A stretch of 64,000 bases of DNA, taken from assembly GCA_963746805.1 (NCBI GenBank), contig CAVVCQ010000007.1:62001-126000 (forward strand), in the 5' to 3' direction. The stretch comes from DATHTC01 sp963746805 (GTDB lineage: Bacteria > Actinomycetota > Thermoleophilia > Gaiellales > Gaiellaceae). The stretch's first letter is position 1. Each line of letters begins with the position of its first letter. The translations under genes were made by a program, and so were the position numbers. Under the pieces are notes generated by a model. It made no database searches and was not told the DNA's origin. It saw only the letters and a list, made by a program, of their open reading frames with translations. This document shows, piece by piece, positions 16,445 to 25,302 of this stretch.

Positions 16445-17001
16445 GCTCGAAGGACGGATCCGCGACGCTCGCCGACGCGCTGAAGGCGATCGGCGACGCC
16501 GTGGCGCCCGGCGCGAAGCTCGGGCTCGGCCTGCTCGAGTCGATCAGGCTCCCGACCCGCACGGGCTGCAGCTGCGAGATCCCGCCGCCGTGCTGGGTGC
16601 CGCAGCCGCTCGGCGACGTCGAGACCGAGGCCTGCCCCGGCAACAACGCCGTCGTCCGCATCACGATCACGAACTGCGGGACGACGGGCCGGACGATCAA
16701 GGTCACCGCGACGAACGCGGCGGTGAAGGTCGCGCCCGCGTCGCTGACGCTGGGGCCGCTGGAGGAAGGCCTCGTCACGCTCACGCTCCCCGTGCCGGCG
16801 GGGGCGACGAAGGGCCAGACCCAGAAGAGCCTCGTCCGGATCCACGGATGCCGCGACTACTACTTCCGCTGGACGGTCGTGGCCGCCGACGCCGGCGTCA
16901 GCTGCGCCGCCGGCGAGGTCGAGCTGGAGGACTGCCCCGACCTGATCCACCACTGGTACGACCACTTCTACTGCGAGCGGCCGTGCCCGAACCGAGACTG
17001 A
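16441..17001 (+). CDS. Unknown cysteine-rich protein with an Ig-like core
   Basis: A 186-residue protein. A short helix (LADALKAIGDAVAPGAKLGLGLLESI) leads to a Cys-rich stretch (GCSCEIPPPCW), then a beta sandwich (NNAVVRITITNCGTTGRTIKVTATN, PLEEGLVTLTLPVPAGATKG) and a second Cys cluster ending CERPCPNRD. Nine or so cysteines suggest disulfides or metal binding, but no signal peptide is visible. It overlaps the previous gene by four bases and the next by 19. Not recognised. The shared architecture with its neighbours suggests they assemble together. Confidence 0.6.
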   Translation: MSSKDGSATLADALKAIGDAVAPGAKLGLGLLESIRLPTRTGCSCEIPPPCWVPQPLGDVETEACPGNNAVVRITITNCGTTGRTIKVTATNAAVKVAPASLTLGPLEEGLVTLTLPVPAGATKGQTQKSLVRIHGCRDYYFRWTVVAADAGVSCAAGEVELEDCPDLIHHWYDHFYCERPCPNRD

Positions 17002-17504
17002 GCGACAGCGTCCGCGACGCCGCGGAGGCGAGCCTGCGCTACTACGGCCGCATGGGTGGGCTCGCCTTGGAGCTGGCCGAGACCCTCGTCCCCTCGCTCT
17101 CGGGCCTGCGGCCGGCGGTCGTCCGCTCGTCCGCGCCGCCCGCCGAGCCCGCGTCCGCGGAGTCGCCGCGGGGACAGACGATCGTGATCGAGGCTGCCGC
17201 GGGGCGCAACGGCCTGGGCGTGTTCATGGTCGAGAACACCACCGGCAGGAAGGTCTCGGGGCCGCTCGGCGTGTCGTCCTTCGCGGACGAGTCCGGGCGC
17301 GAGGTGCAGCCGACGGTCCGGTTCTCGCCGGACGTCGTCTCGCTCGAGCCCGGCGACCAGGTGCTCGTCCAGGTCGTGGCCGGGGTCGACGGCACGTTCG
17401 AACCGGGCGTCCGCTACGGGGCCGAGATCAGCATCCCGGAGCTCGCCGCGGCCGGGATCCCGCTCGTCGTGCAGCGGCGCGCGGCCCGTCCCCGGAAGGC
17501 ATGA
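16983..17504 (+). CDS. Unknown protein with a C-terminal Ig-like domain
   Basis: A 173-residue protein: an N-terminal helical part (SVRDAAEASLRYYGRMGGLALELAETLV), a Pro/Ala linker, then a beta-rich domain (GQTIVIEAAAGRNGLGVFMVENTTGRKVSG; VVSLEPGDQVLVQVVAGVD; FEPGVRYGAEISIPEL). Its last domain looks like the C-terminal part of the 15683-16444 protein (PGDQ/PGET, then PGVRYGAEI/PGKRYAGAW). GTG 16983 lies within the end of the preceding gene. No membrane segment. Fourth unknown of the block, directly overlapped with the prenyl synthase gene. Confidence 0.6.
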   Translation: MPEPRLSDSVRDAAEASLRYYGRMGGLALELAETLVPSLSGLRPAVVRSSAPPAEPASAESPRGQTIVIEAAAGRNGLGVFMVENTTGRKVSGPLGVSSFADESGREVQPTVRFSPDVVSLEPGDQVLVQVVAGVDGTFEPGVRYGAEISIPELAAAGIPLVVQRRAARPRKA

Positions 17505-18451
17505 CCTCCCCGGCGCCCGCGCAGGACCCGGAGCGCTCCGCCTGGGAGCTGCCGGACCTCCTCGGCGTCACGGCCGACCTCGACCGCCTGCGTGACGTCA
17601 TCGCCACCTGGATCGAGGACTGCGACGCCGAGGTCCGGGAGATGGTGCGGCGCCAGCTGTCGGCGCGGGCGAAGTACTTCCGCCCGGTGACCGTCTTCGC
17701 GTGCCACTACGCGAGGACGACGAGGCCCGTCCCGGGGCGCGTGCTCCGGTCGGCCGCCGCGGTCGAGCTGCTCCACAACGTCTCGCTGATCGTCGACGAC
17801 ATCCTCGACCGCTCGCGCTACCGCCGCGGCGAGCTGTCGCTGCACTGCCGCTACGGGTTCCTGCCGGCGCTCATGACCGCGGGTTACGTCGGCTTCGCCG
17901 GCTCGAAGCTCGTCGCGTCCGACGCCTACAGCGTGCGGCTCCTGGCCGAGCTCATGCAGCGGCTCGGCGCCGCCGAGTGCCTCCAGTGGCGCCTGCGCCG
18001 CCAGCCGCTGGGCGTCGAGGACTGGCGCGCGATCGCTGGCGCCGACACGGGGAGCATGTTCGAGATCTGCGCCCGCCTCGGGACCCGCGACGACGCCCTT
18101 CGCACGTACGGGCTCCTTCTCGGCACGCTCTACCACGGCTGCGACGACGTCGCCGACGTCCGCGGCACCACTGCCCTCGGCGGCGGCAGCGAAAAGGACA
18201 TCGTCGACGGGATCCTCACGCTCCCCGCGGCGGTCGCGATGCGGCGGCCGGCCGCGGCGCTCCTCTTCCGCAACGCGGGCCCGGCGACGTTCGCGCGGAT
18301 CGCCGAGGAGCTTCGCAGCGCCCTGCCCGAGGCCGAGGCGTACCTCGACCGGCTCGCGGCCGAGGCCGAGGACGAGGCCGCGCGCAATGCCGCCCACCCG
18401 GATCGCCTCGTCGACCTCCTCCGCCACACCCGTGCGCTCTCGGCCGTCTGA
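17501..18451 (+). CDS. Isoprenyl diphosphate synthase (polyprenyl synthetase family)
   Basis: A 316-residue trans-prenyltransferase that would build a prenyl diphosphate chain from IPP. The first Asp-rich motif is DDILD followed by RSRYRRGELS; the second is DDVAD (YHGCDDVADVRG). VELLHNVSLIVDD is the usual helix before the first motif. Product chain length cannot be read reliably. It lies between four unknown genes and a geranylgeranyl reductase-like gene with overlaps on both sides (ATGA at the start, about 20 bases at the end). The enzyme probably supplies the chain that the reductase saturates. Confidence 0.85.
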   Translation: MTSPAPAQDPERSAWELPDLLGVTADLDRLRDVIATWIEDCDAEVREMVRRQLSARAKYFRPVTVFACHYARTTRPVPGRVLRSAAAVELLHNVSLIVDDILDRSRYRRGELSLHCRYGFLPALMTAGYVGFAGSKLVASDAYSVRLLAELMQRLGAAECLQWRLRRQPLGVEDWRAIAGADTGSMFEICARLGTRDDALRTYGLLLGTLYHGCDDVADVRGTTALGGGSEKDIVDGILTLPAAVAMRRPAAALLFRNAGPATFARIAEELRSALPEAEAYLDRLAAEAEDEAARNAAHPDRLVDLLRHTRALSAV

Positions 18452-19898
18452 GTCGGACGTGATCGTCGTGGGCGGCGGGCCCGGCGGCAGCACGCTCGCG
18501 TGGGACCTCGCCAGGCAGGGCGTCGAGGTGACGGTGCTCGAGCGCACGCGGTTCCCGCGCGAGAAGGTGTGCGGCGACTACGTCGAGCCGCGCGGCCTCC
18601 GGATCCTCGAGCGCATGGGCGCGCTCGAGCGGCTCGAGACGGGCGGGCCGTTGCGGATTACGCATTCGGCCACCCACGTCGACGGTGAGTGCCGCTACCG
18701 CGGGGAGATCCCGTTCTACGGCCCGGACGGCGACCTCCCGCCGCACGGCTACATCATCGCGCGGGACGAGCTCGACGACGCGATGCTGCGGACGGCCGCC
18801 GAGGCCGGGGCGACCGTGCACGAGGAGACGCAGGCGACGGTCGTCGATGTGGACGCGGACGGCGTGGCCGTCGAGGCGAAGCGGAACGGCAAGGTCGTCC
18901 GCTACCGGAGCCGGCTCGTCGTCGGCGCCGACGGGGTCAACTCGGTGGTCGCACGGTGCGCCGGGCTGGCGGCCGACGATCCGCGCTACGTCGCGGTCGC
19001 CCAGCGCGCGTACGCGAACGTCGCCGACGACGTCGGCGAGGCGGCGTTCTTCTTCGACCACGACCTCTTCCCCGGGTACGGCTGGGTGTTCCCGCTCGCC
19101 GGTGGCCGTGTGAACCTCGGCGTCGGGATCCTCTCCGAGACGAGGCGGAAGCTCGGGCTCCAGGTCCCGGACCTCTTCGCCTCCTTCGTCGCGGGCCTCG
19201 GCGAGGCGAGCACGCGCTGGCGGGCGCTCGAGCTCTGCGCGCCCCCGATCGGTGGGATCGTCCGGACCTACGGCGCCGCGGGCCCGAACCACTTCGACGG
19301 CGGCGTCCTCGTCGGCGACGCCGGCAGCTTCGTCGACCCGATGACCGGCGAGGGGATCACGCCCGCGATGGAGTCGGCGCTGCTCGCCTCGCCCGTCCTG
19401 TGCCGCGCGCTCGACGTCGGCCGCTTCGACGCGACGCAGCTCCAGCCCTACGAGACCGCGTTCCGCACGCACTTCGACCCGGCCATGGTCTTCCTCGACC
19501 TCTGCGCGGCGACGCTGCGCAACCGGCACCTGGCCGGCCCCTGGCTGAAGGCGCTCGCCCGGGGCTGCGAGCTCGCGTCGTCCTCTCCGGAGTTCGCCCG
19601 GACCGGCGGCGCCTACTTCGGCGGCCTCGACGTGCGCCCGTTCGGGATCCTCGGGCAGATGTGGCTCCGCGTCGTCGAGGATCTCGCGCTGGCGTGGCCC
19701 CGGTCGCTCACCGGCGCCGCGCGCGGGACGACGCTGACCGACCTCGTGGGGTGGCAGGCCGCGCTGCTGCAGTCGCTGCTTGCCGAGCCGCTCTGGCACA
19801 CGCGCTGGGCGGCGGACGTCCAGCGCAAGTGGCTGCGGGTGCTGGCCCCGGGGGCACGCGGGGAGGATCCGCGCTACTCGGGCGTCGCTAGCTCTTGA
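18432..19898 (+). CDS. Geranylgeranyl reductase-family FAD oxidoreductase
   Basis: A 488-residue FAD protein. N-terminal nucleotide-binding motif DVIVVGGGPGGSTLAWDLARQG, then FPREKVCGDYVEPRGLRIL (the KxCGD motif of the family), GADGVNSVVARCAGL, and the second FAD motif VGDAGSFVDPMTGEGI. Such enzymes saturate prenyl chains of chlorophyll, archaeal lipids or menaquinone. The adjacent prenyl synthase supports an isoprenoid substrate. Start GTG 18432 overlaps the synthase end. Its stop overlaps the convergent gene by 11 bases. Menaquinone chain reduction (MenJ-like) is one alternative role. Confidence 0.82.
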   Translation: MRSRPSESDVIVVGGGPGGSTLAWDLARQGVEVTVLERTRFPREKVCGDYVEPRGLRILERMGALERLETGGPLRITHSATHVDGECRYRGEIPFYGPDGDLPPHGYIIARDELDDAMLRTAAEAGATVHEETQATVVDVDADGVAVEAKRNGKVVRYRSRLVVGADGVNSVVARCAGLAADDPRYVAVAQRAYANVADDVGEAAFFFDHDLFPGYGWVFPLAGGRVNLGVGILSETRRKLGLQVPDLFASFVAGLGEASTRWRALELCAPPIGGIVRTYGAAGPNHFDGGVLVGDAGSFVDPMTGEGITPAMESALLASPVLCRALDVGRFDATQLQPYETAFRTHFDPAMVFLDLCAATLRNRHLAGPWLKALARGCELASSSPEFARTGGAYFGGLDVRPFGILGQMWLRVVEDLALAWPRSLTGAARGTTLTDLVGWQAALLQSLLAEPLWHTRWAADVQRKWLRVLAPGARGEDPRYSGVASS

Positions 19899-20283
19899 CC
19901 CGGGCCGCACGGGTGCGGCGCGGCGTGCGCTTGCCGATCGTCTCGAGTTGGCTGTTGAAGTGCTGCACCGACAGCGTCGGCAGCTCGGTCAGGTCGCGGA
20001 GGTACTGGCGGGTGAGGTCGCTGATGCGGCTCACGAGCTCGCTCGGGTCGCCGTCCGACGCCTCGAGCGTCGCAAGCTCGTCGCCGACGGCCTTCGAGTA
20101 GACGTTCGCCCGCTCGGCCCAGCCGGCCCAGAACGTCGTCACCGCGCTCACCGCGGCGAGCTGCGTCCGGGCCGCCTCGATGAGGACGTCGCGCACCGCG
20201 TCGCTCTTCGGCGCCTCGGGCTGCTCGGTCGCGCGCGTTGCCCGTTTCGCCGCAGGCTTCTTCCGTTGAGGCTGTGGCGGCAC
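19888..20283 (-). CDS. Phasin-like small coiled-coil protein
   Basis: A 131-residue protein with a Lys/Ala/Pro-rich N-terminus (RKKPAAKRATRATEQPEAPK), a helical core (VRDVLIEAARTQLAAVSAVTTFWAGWAERANVYSKAVGDELATL) and a basic tail (GKRTPRRTRAARVK). The helical core and the AVTTFWAGWAERANVY pattern recall phasin-type granule proteins or PHA-associated proteins; this is only a resemblance. The basic ends could also suggest nucleic acid binding. GTG 20283 is used. No PHA synthase is in the window. Confidence 0.45.
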   Translation of the reverse strand: MPPQPQRKKPAAKRATRATEQPEAPKSDAVRDVLIEAARTQLAAVSAVTTFWAGWAERANVYSKAVGDELATLEASDGDPSELVSRISDLTRQYLRDLTELPTLSVQHFNSQLETIGKRTPRRTRAARVKS

Positions 20284-20318
20284 AGACCTCCGATCTCGAA
20301 CGGAGCCTCGGAGGGATC

Positions 20319-21197
20319 CTATCGCGCGCGCTCGAGAAGCCAGTCGTGTACCTCGGGGATCCGGTGCTCCATCAGCGTTAGGTGACCGTCCTCCGCGGTG
20401 AGGCGGGCGTCCGCGCCGGGGACGTGCTCCGCCAGCCACCGGCCGTGCGAGGGCGGCACGAACCGGTCCTCCTCGCCCTGCCAGACGAGCACCGGGACGG
20501 CGATCGCGTCGAGGGCGAAGCCCCATGGCTCGACGAATGCGAGGTCGTCCTCGACCCACCCCTCGACGCCGGTCGCGAGTCCGGCCCGCACCGACTCGAC
20601 GAGGTGGTCGGCGAGCTCGGCGGTCGCGACGTTCGCGTCGACCGTCGAGAGCAGCGTCGCCCACTGCTCTCGCAGGTCCTGACCGGACGCGGTGGCGAAG
20701 GCGGCGCGGTGCGTCTCGAGCAGCGGCTCGAGCGACTCCCGGCCGGCGAGCACCGCGGCGAACTCGTCCAGGTTGTCCTCGCCCATGCCCCCGAGCCAGT
20801 CGAGTCCCTCGGCGTCGTACGGCGCGACCCCGGCCAGGCTCGCCGCGGCCGTGACGCGGTCGCCGAGCAGGGCGGCGCAGGCGAGCGCGTGCGGCCCGCC
20901 GCCGGAGATGCCCCAGACGGCGAACCGGTCGATGGCGAGCGCGTCGGCGACGGCCGTCGCGTCGGGCACGAAGTCGCCGACCGCGCGCCCGGGCTGCGGG
21001 GTCGAGGCGCCGTAGCCGGGCCGCGTCCACGAGACGAGCCTGATCCCACGCTCCTCCGCCTCGGCCGCGTGCGGGTCGTAGAGGATGCCGCCGGAGGGCG
21101 TGCCGTAGATCGCGACGACGGCCGGCCCGTCCGGGTCTCCCGCCTCGAAGACGTCGAGCGAGTGGCCGTCCCGGGTGGTGACGGTGTGCGTGCGCAC
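20319..21197 (-). CDS. Alpha/beta-hydrolase fold protein
   Basis: A 292-residue soluble hydrolase. VVAIYGTPSGGILYDPHA carries the oxyanion region, RLVSWTRPGYGAS is the usual strand-turn, and GISGGGPHALACAALLGD holds the nucleophile Ser (GxSxG). Asp in WQGEEDRFVPP and His in TAEDGHLTLMEH complete the triad. Substrate is unknown; proline iminopeptidase- and esterase-like members look alike. GTG 21197 is the chosen start. It is 14 bases downstream of the glpK stop on the same strand, so it may be transcribed with the glp operon. Confidence 0.8.
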   Translation of the reverse strand: MRTHTVTTRDGHSLDVFEAGDPDGPAVVAIYGTPSGGILYDPHAAEAEERGIRLVSWTRPGYGASTPQPGRAVGDFVPDATAVADALAIDRFAVWGISGGGPHALACAALLGDRVTAAASLAGVAPYDAEGLDWLGGMGEDNLDEFAAVLAGRESLEPLLETHRAAFATASGQDLREQWATLLSTVDANVATAELADHLVESVRAGLATGVEGWVEDDLAFVEPWGFALDAIAVPVLVWQGEEDRFVPPSHGRWLAEHVPGADARLTAEDGHLTLMEHRIPEVHDWLLERAR

Positions 21198-21211
21198 GGC
21201 CGGCGATTCTC

Positions 21212-22621
21212 TCACCGGAGGAGTGCCCGCCGGACGGCGAGCCGCCAGCCCTCGCGCAGCGTCTCGGCCTCGTCCCGGCTCAGCGCCGGCTCGTAGACGG
21301 CGCCGGCGCCGAGGAGGCCGCGCACGTCCGCGGGCGACCAGGAACCGAGCGCGAGACCGGCGAGCGCCGCCGCACCGAGCGCCGTCGTCTCGCGCTCGGC
21401 CGCGACCTCGACGGGCAGCCCCAGAAGATCGGCCTGGAACTGCATCAGGAAGCCGTTCGCGCTCGCGCCGCCGTCGGCCCGCAGCGCCGTCAGCTCGAGC
21501 GGCAGCGCGTCGACGACGTCCGCGATCTGGAACGCGATCGCCTCGAGCGTGGCACGCACGACGTGGGCGCGAGTCGTGCCGCGCGTGATCCCGCTCAGCA
21601 GCCCGCGTGCGTCGGGCTCCCAGTGCGGCGAGCCGAGCCCCGTCAGCGCCGGGACGAGGACGACGCCGTCCGACGAGTCGATGCTCCGCGCGAGCGCCTC
21701 GGTCTCCGCCGCGGAACCGACGAGGCCGAGCCCGTCGCGGAGCCACTGCACGGCGGCCCCGCTCGTGAGCACCGCGCCCTCGAGCGCGTAGCCCGTCGGC
21801 GCCGCCGCCGTCGCGAGCAGACCGGATGGAGGCACCGGGGGCTCGGCGCCGGCGTGGGCGAGGACGAAGCTCCCGGTGCCGTAGGTCGCCTTCGCCTCAC
21901 CGGCGGCGAAGCAGCCGTGCCCGGCGAGTGCGGCCTGCTGGTCGCCCGCGAGCGCGGCGAGCGGCACGGACGCGCCGAGGAGCTCCGCCTCACCGACGAC
22001 CTCGGCCGAGCCCACGATGCGAGGCAGCACGTCGCGCGGGACGCCGAAGAGCGCGAGCAAGTCGTCGTCCCACGCATCGTCCGCGAGCCCGTAGAGGAGC
22101 GTCCGTGACGCGTTCGTCCGGTCGGTCGCGTGCTCTCCGGCGAGCCGCCATGCGAGCCACGCGTCGACCGTGCCGAAGGCCAGCTCCCGGGGCGGCAGGT
22201 CGGTGCGCGCGAGCAGCCACTCGAGCTTCGTGGCCGAGAAGTACGGGTCCGGGACGAGACCGGTGCGCTCCCGCAGGAGCTCGGCCGGAAGCTCCCGGCA
22301 GCGCGCTGCGGTGCGCCGGTCCTGCCACACGATCGCGGGCGCGACGGGCCGTCCGCTCGCCCGCTCCCACAGGATCGTCGTCTCGCGCTGGTTTGCGATC
22401 CCGACCGCCGCGAGGGCGTCGGCGCCGACGCCCGCGTCCGCGAGCGCCGCCTCGGCCGTCGCGAGCACGCCTGCATGGATCTCCTCCGGGTCGTGCTCGA
22501 CCCAGCCCGGGCGCGGGAAGCGCTGCGGCAGCTCCCGGTAGCCGCGGCCCCGTACCCGGAGCCGCTCGTCGACGACGAGACAGGTCGTGCCGGTCGTGCC
22601 CTGGTCGATCGCGAGGATCAC
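21212..22621 (-). CDS. glpK: Glycerol kinase GlpK
   Basis: Phosphorylates glycerol to sn-glycerol-3-phosphate with ATP. The 469-residue FGGY kinase has LAIDQGTTGTTCLVVDE at the N-terminus, GWVEHDPEEI, NQRETTILWERASG, APAIVWQDRRT, KATYGTGSFVL, and ALRADGGASANGFLMQFQAD near the C-terminus. It is slightly shorter than the common 500 residues, and the usual GTTSSR start reads GTTGTT. GTG 22621 overlaps the stop of glpD. Together with glpD it forms the glycerol catabolic pair. No glycerol facilitator gene is next to it. Confidence 0.88.
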   Translation of the reverse strand: MILAIDQGTTGTTCLVVDERLRVRGRGYRELPQRFPRPGWVEHDPEEIHAGVLATAEAALADAGVGADALAAVGIANQRETTILWERASGRPVAPAIVWQDRRTAARCRELPAELLRERTGLVPDPYFSATKLEWLLARTDLPPRELAFGTVDAWLAWRLAGEHATDRTNASRTLLYGLADDAWDDDLLALFGVPRDVLPRIVGSAEVVGEAELLGASVPLAALAGDQQAALAGHGCFAAGEAKATYGTGSFVLAHAGAEPPVPPSGLLATAAAPTGYALEGAVLTSGAAVQWLRDGLGLVGSAAETEALARSIDSSDGVVLVPALTGLGSPHWEPDARGLLSGITRGTTRAHVVRATLEAIAFQIADVVDALPLELTALRADGGASANGFLMQFQADLLGLPVEVAAERETTALGAAALAGLALGSWSPADVRGLLGAGAVYEPALSRDEAETLREGWRLAVRRALLR

Positions 22622-24096
22622 GCGAGGAGCTCCTCGACGCGGGCGCGCACCGCCGGCGTGTCGAGCCCGCGGAGCGCGAGCGTCGTGCGCCGGCGGAGCA
22701 CGTCCTCGACGGTGAGCGCCCACTCGTGCTCGTGGGCGTAGCGCACCTGGGCGGCGAGCTCGGGCGCGCCGTCCACGACCGGCTCGAGCGGCCCGTGGCC
22801 GAGGACGTCGGCCGCGAGCGAGCCGTAGGTGCCAGCCAGGTGCGCCGCGGTCTGCTCGTCCAGGCCGTGTCGCCGGCGGAGCGCATCGGCCGCGACCTCG
22901 GGGTCGGCGGCGCCCGGCAGCTGGCGCGGCTCGCGGTCGATCCGGTGGAGCCCGAGGTCGGCCCGCAGCGCGTGCAGGACGGCGAGCGCGATGCGGCGGT
23001 ACGTCGTGAGCTTCCCGCCGGTGACGGAGACGACGCCGAGCGGGCCGCGCGTGAGCATCGTCTCGCGGCGCACTCGCGCGGTCTCGCCTCCGGCGCCCGC
23101 CGGGAGGACGCGGAGCCCGGCGAAGCGGGCGCGCACCGGGCCGAGGCCGTCGAGCGCCGACCCGGCCTCGGCGAGGATCTGCCGCTCGTCCTCGTCGGTC
23201 GTGCCGACGTCGGCATCCCCGTCCCACGGCGTGTCGGTCGTGCCGAGCAGCAGGAGCCCCTGCCACGGGACGGCGAACGAGACGCGCGTGCGGTCGAGCG
23301 GGATCGTCACGGCCGCGCTCCAGCCCGGCGGCAGGTCGAGCACGAGGTGCGCGCCCTTGCTGAGCGTCACGGAGCGGCCCGCGGTGGGATCCTCGAGGCG
23401 GCGAATCGCGTCGATGCCCGCGCCCGTGGCGTTGACGATCGCGGCCGCCCGGACCAGCGCCGTCGCGCCGGTGAGGACGTCGCGCACCTGGCCGGCGCCG
23501 CGCTCGAGGCCGACGAGCTCGACGCGGCTCGCGACGACGGCGCCGCCGTCCGCAGCGGCCCGGAGATTGAGCAGGCAGAGCCGGGCGTCGTCCGTGCGCG
23601 CGTCCGGATAGACGCCGGCCGCGCGCAGCCCGTCGGTCCGCAGCGACGGTACGAGCTCGGCCGCGGCGGCCGGCGCGACGAGGCGGCTCCGCTCCTTCGG
23701 GATCCCCGTCAGCCGCGCGTACGACCAGAGCGCGCCGCGGATCGGCATCCGCCCGTACGGCCCGCCGGCGTAGATCGGGAGGACGAACGGGATCCGGCGC
23801 ACGAGGTGCGGCGCGACCCGGCGCGAGAGCGCCTCGACCTCCCCGAGCGCCTCCCGGACGAGCGAGAAGTGGCCGAGGCGAAGGTAGCGCAGCCCGCCGT
23901 GGACGAGCTTCGACGACGCGCTCGTCGTCCCCGATGCAAAGTCGCCGCGCTCGACGAGCGCGACGGCGAGCCCGTGGCGGGACGCGAGCTCGGCGACGCC
24001 GGCGCCGAGGATCCCGCCGCCGACCACGAGCAGGTCGAAGCGCTCGCGGCCGAGCCGTTCGAGCGTCGCCTCGCGCGTCGTGGCCGCGGCGCTCAG
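22618..24096 (-). CDS. glpD: Aerobic glycerol-3-phosphate dehydrogenase GlpD, CTG start proposed
   Basis: Oxidises glycerol-3-phosphate to dihydroxyacetone phosphate at the membrane and feeds electrons to quinones. FAD motif DLLVVGGGILGAGVAELASRHG, then ERGDFASGTTSASSKLVHGGLRYL, WQGLLLLGTTDTPWDGD and VTGGKLTTYRRIA identify it. The protein is 492 residues if started at CTG 24096. No ATG, GTG or TTG occurs before the FAD motif, and GGGAGG stands 7 bases ahead of CTG. The CTG overlaps the stop of ltrA (CTGA). Operon order: ltrA, glpD, glpK. Confidence 0.88.
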   Translation of the reverse strand: MSAAATTREATLERLGRERFDLLVVGGGILGAGVAELASRHGLAVALVERGDFASGTTSASSKLVHGGLRYLRLGHFSLVREALGEVEALSRRVAPHLVRRIPFVLPIYAGGPYGRMPIRGALWSYARLTGIPKERSRLVAPAAAAELVPSLRTDGLRAAGVYPDARTDDARLCLLNLRAAADGGAVVASRVELVGLERGAGQVRDVLTGATALVRAAAIVNATGAGIDAIRRLEDPTAGRSVTLSKGAHLVLDLPPGWSAAVTIPLDRTRVSFAVPWQGLLLLGTTDTPWDGDADVGTTDEDERQILAEAGSALDGLGPVRARFAGLRVLPAGAGGETARVRRETMLTRGPLGVVSVTGGKLTTYRRIALAVLHALRADLGLHRIDREPRQLPGAADPEVAADALRRRHGLDEQTAAHLAGTYGSLAADVLGHGPLEPVVDGAPELAAQVRYAHEHEWALTVEDVLRRRTTLALRGLDTPAVRARVEELLA

Positions 24097-25259
24097 GGCC
24101 GCGCCTCCCGTACCTGCGCCCGCTCCTCGCGGTAATGGACGACGTCGTAGACGATGAGCACGCAGCAGACGGCGGTCACGAGCGCGAGCGAGGTCAGCGC
24201 CGCCACCTCCTGCGCCACCGGCACGAGCGCGAGCGCGGCCACCGTCGCGGTCGGCCTGCCGACGCCGAACCAGGCGGGGCGGTTCCCGCTCGCCCGGCGG
24301 ATGAGCTGGACGGTGCGGAGGCGCATCAGGACGTGCGTGAAGAAGTACAGCGCCACGCCGCCGCACAGGGCGACGGCCGGGACGGTCTCGAGCGGGTCGC
24401 CGACGTGCTCGACCGTCTTCTTCAACCCGAGCGCGAAGAGGACGATGCCCGCGATCATCGGCAGGTGGAGATAGCTGTAGTGGTCGCGCGCGAACCGCAC
24501 GCGCGCGGCGCCGCTCGTCGACGTGAGCTCCCGCTGGCCCATGACCGCGTAGACGTCGAAGTACGCCCACCAGAGGGCGGCGAGCGAGACGACGGCCAGC
24601 GCGGCGGCGGTGACCACGCCGGTCGTGAGCGTCACGCCCATCGCGCCGATGCCGATCGACACGATCGACTCGCCGAGGGCGATGATCACGATCAGGCCGT
24701 GCCGCTCGGCGAAATGCGCGGGCGAGACGCGCCAGCCCACGCCGCGCCCGATGAGCGCCCCGCCGTAGTCGACGGCCAGGGCGGCGATCCAGAGCGCGAC
24801 CCGCGCGTCGCCGTCGAGGAAGCCGGCCACGATCAGGATCGCGGGCGCCAACAGGCCGGCCGGGGCGATGCGCACGACGGCGCCGAGCAGCTCGGGGTCG
24901 CGCTTCCCCGCGAGTGCGTAGAGGAGCAGGAAGAGGAGCCGCACGACGAGATAGGCGACGGCGAACAGGACGGCGTCCTCGCCGAAGGCTCCAGGCACGG
25001 CGAGCGCGATGACGAGCATCGCCGCCATCGCCGCGACCATCGCGACACGGACGGCGGCGGCCTCCGGCTCGAGCGTGTTCGTCAGCCACGCGTAGCCCGT
25101 CCAGGCCCACCAGATCGCCGCCAGGACGAGCAGCCCGCGCCCGACGCCGGCCCACGTCGGATCGTCCGACATGAGGTTCGTGACCTGCGTGATGCCGAAG
25201 ACGAAGACGAGGTCGAAGAACAGCTCGAGCGGGGTGACTCGCTGCTCACGATCCGGCAC
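24093..25259 (-). CDS. ltrA: Low temperature requirement protein A (LtrA) family membrane protein
   Basis: A 388-residue protein with about ten to twelve hydrophobic helices. The start MPDREQRVTPLELFFDLVFVFGITQ is the diagnostic LtrA N-terminus (xELFFDLVFVxxxxQ). Further family patterns are RGVGWRVSPAHFAERHGLIVIIALGESIV and RDHYSYLHLPMIAGIVLFALG. LtrA was named for growth at low temperature in Listeria; its molecular role is not settled. Here it heads an operon with glpD and glpK, an unusual partner. It is divergent from the cysteine synthase gene with 43 bases between. Confidence 0.85.
   Translation of the reverse strand: MPDREQRVTPLELFFDLVFVFGITQVTNLMSDDPTWAGVGRGLLVLAAIWWAWTGYAWLTNTLEPEAAAVRVAMVAAMAAMLVIALAVPGAFGEDAVLFAVAYLVVRLLFLLLYALAGKRDPELLGAVVRIAPAGLLAPAILIVAGFLDGDARVALWIAALAVDYGGALIGRGVGWRVSPAHFAERHGLIVIIALGESIVSIGIGAMGVTLTTGVVTAAALAVVSLAALWWAYFDVYAVMGQRELTSTSGAARVRFARDHYSYLHLPMIAGIVLFALGLKKTVEHVGDPLETVPAVALCGGVALYFFTHVLMRLRTVQLIRRASGNRPAWFGVGRPTATVAALALVPVAQEVAALTSLALVTAVCCVLIVYDVVHYREERAQVREARP
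24104..24109 (-). promoter_or_regulatory. Shine-Dalgarno deciding the CTG start of glpD
   Basis: GGGAGG on the minus strand, 7 bases before CTG 24096 and inside the last codons of ltrA. It is the only site consistent with a full FAD-binding N-terminus. Confidence 0.55.
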
Positions 25260-25302
25260 GGGGCGGATCGTACGAGTCCCGGGGATCGGCGATCATGACC
25301 CG

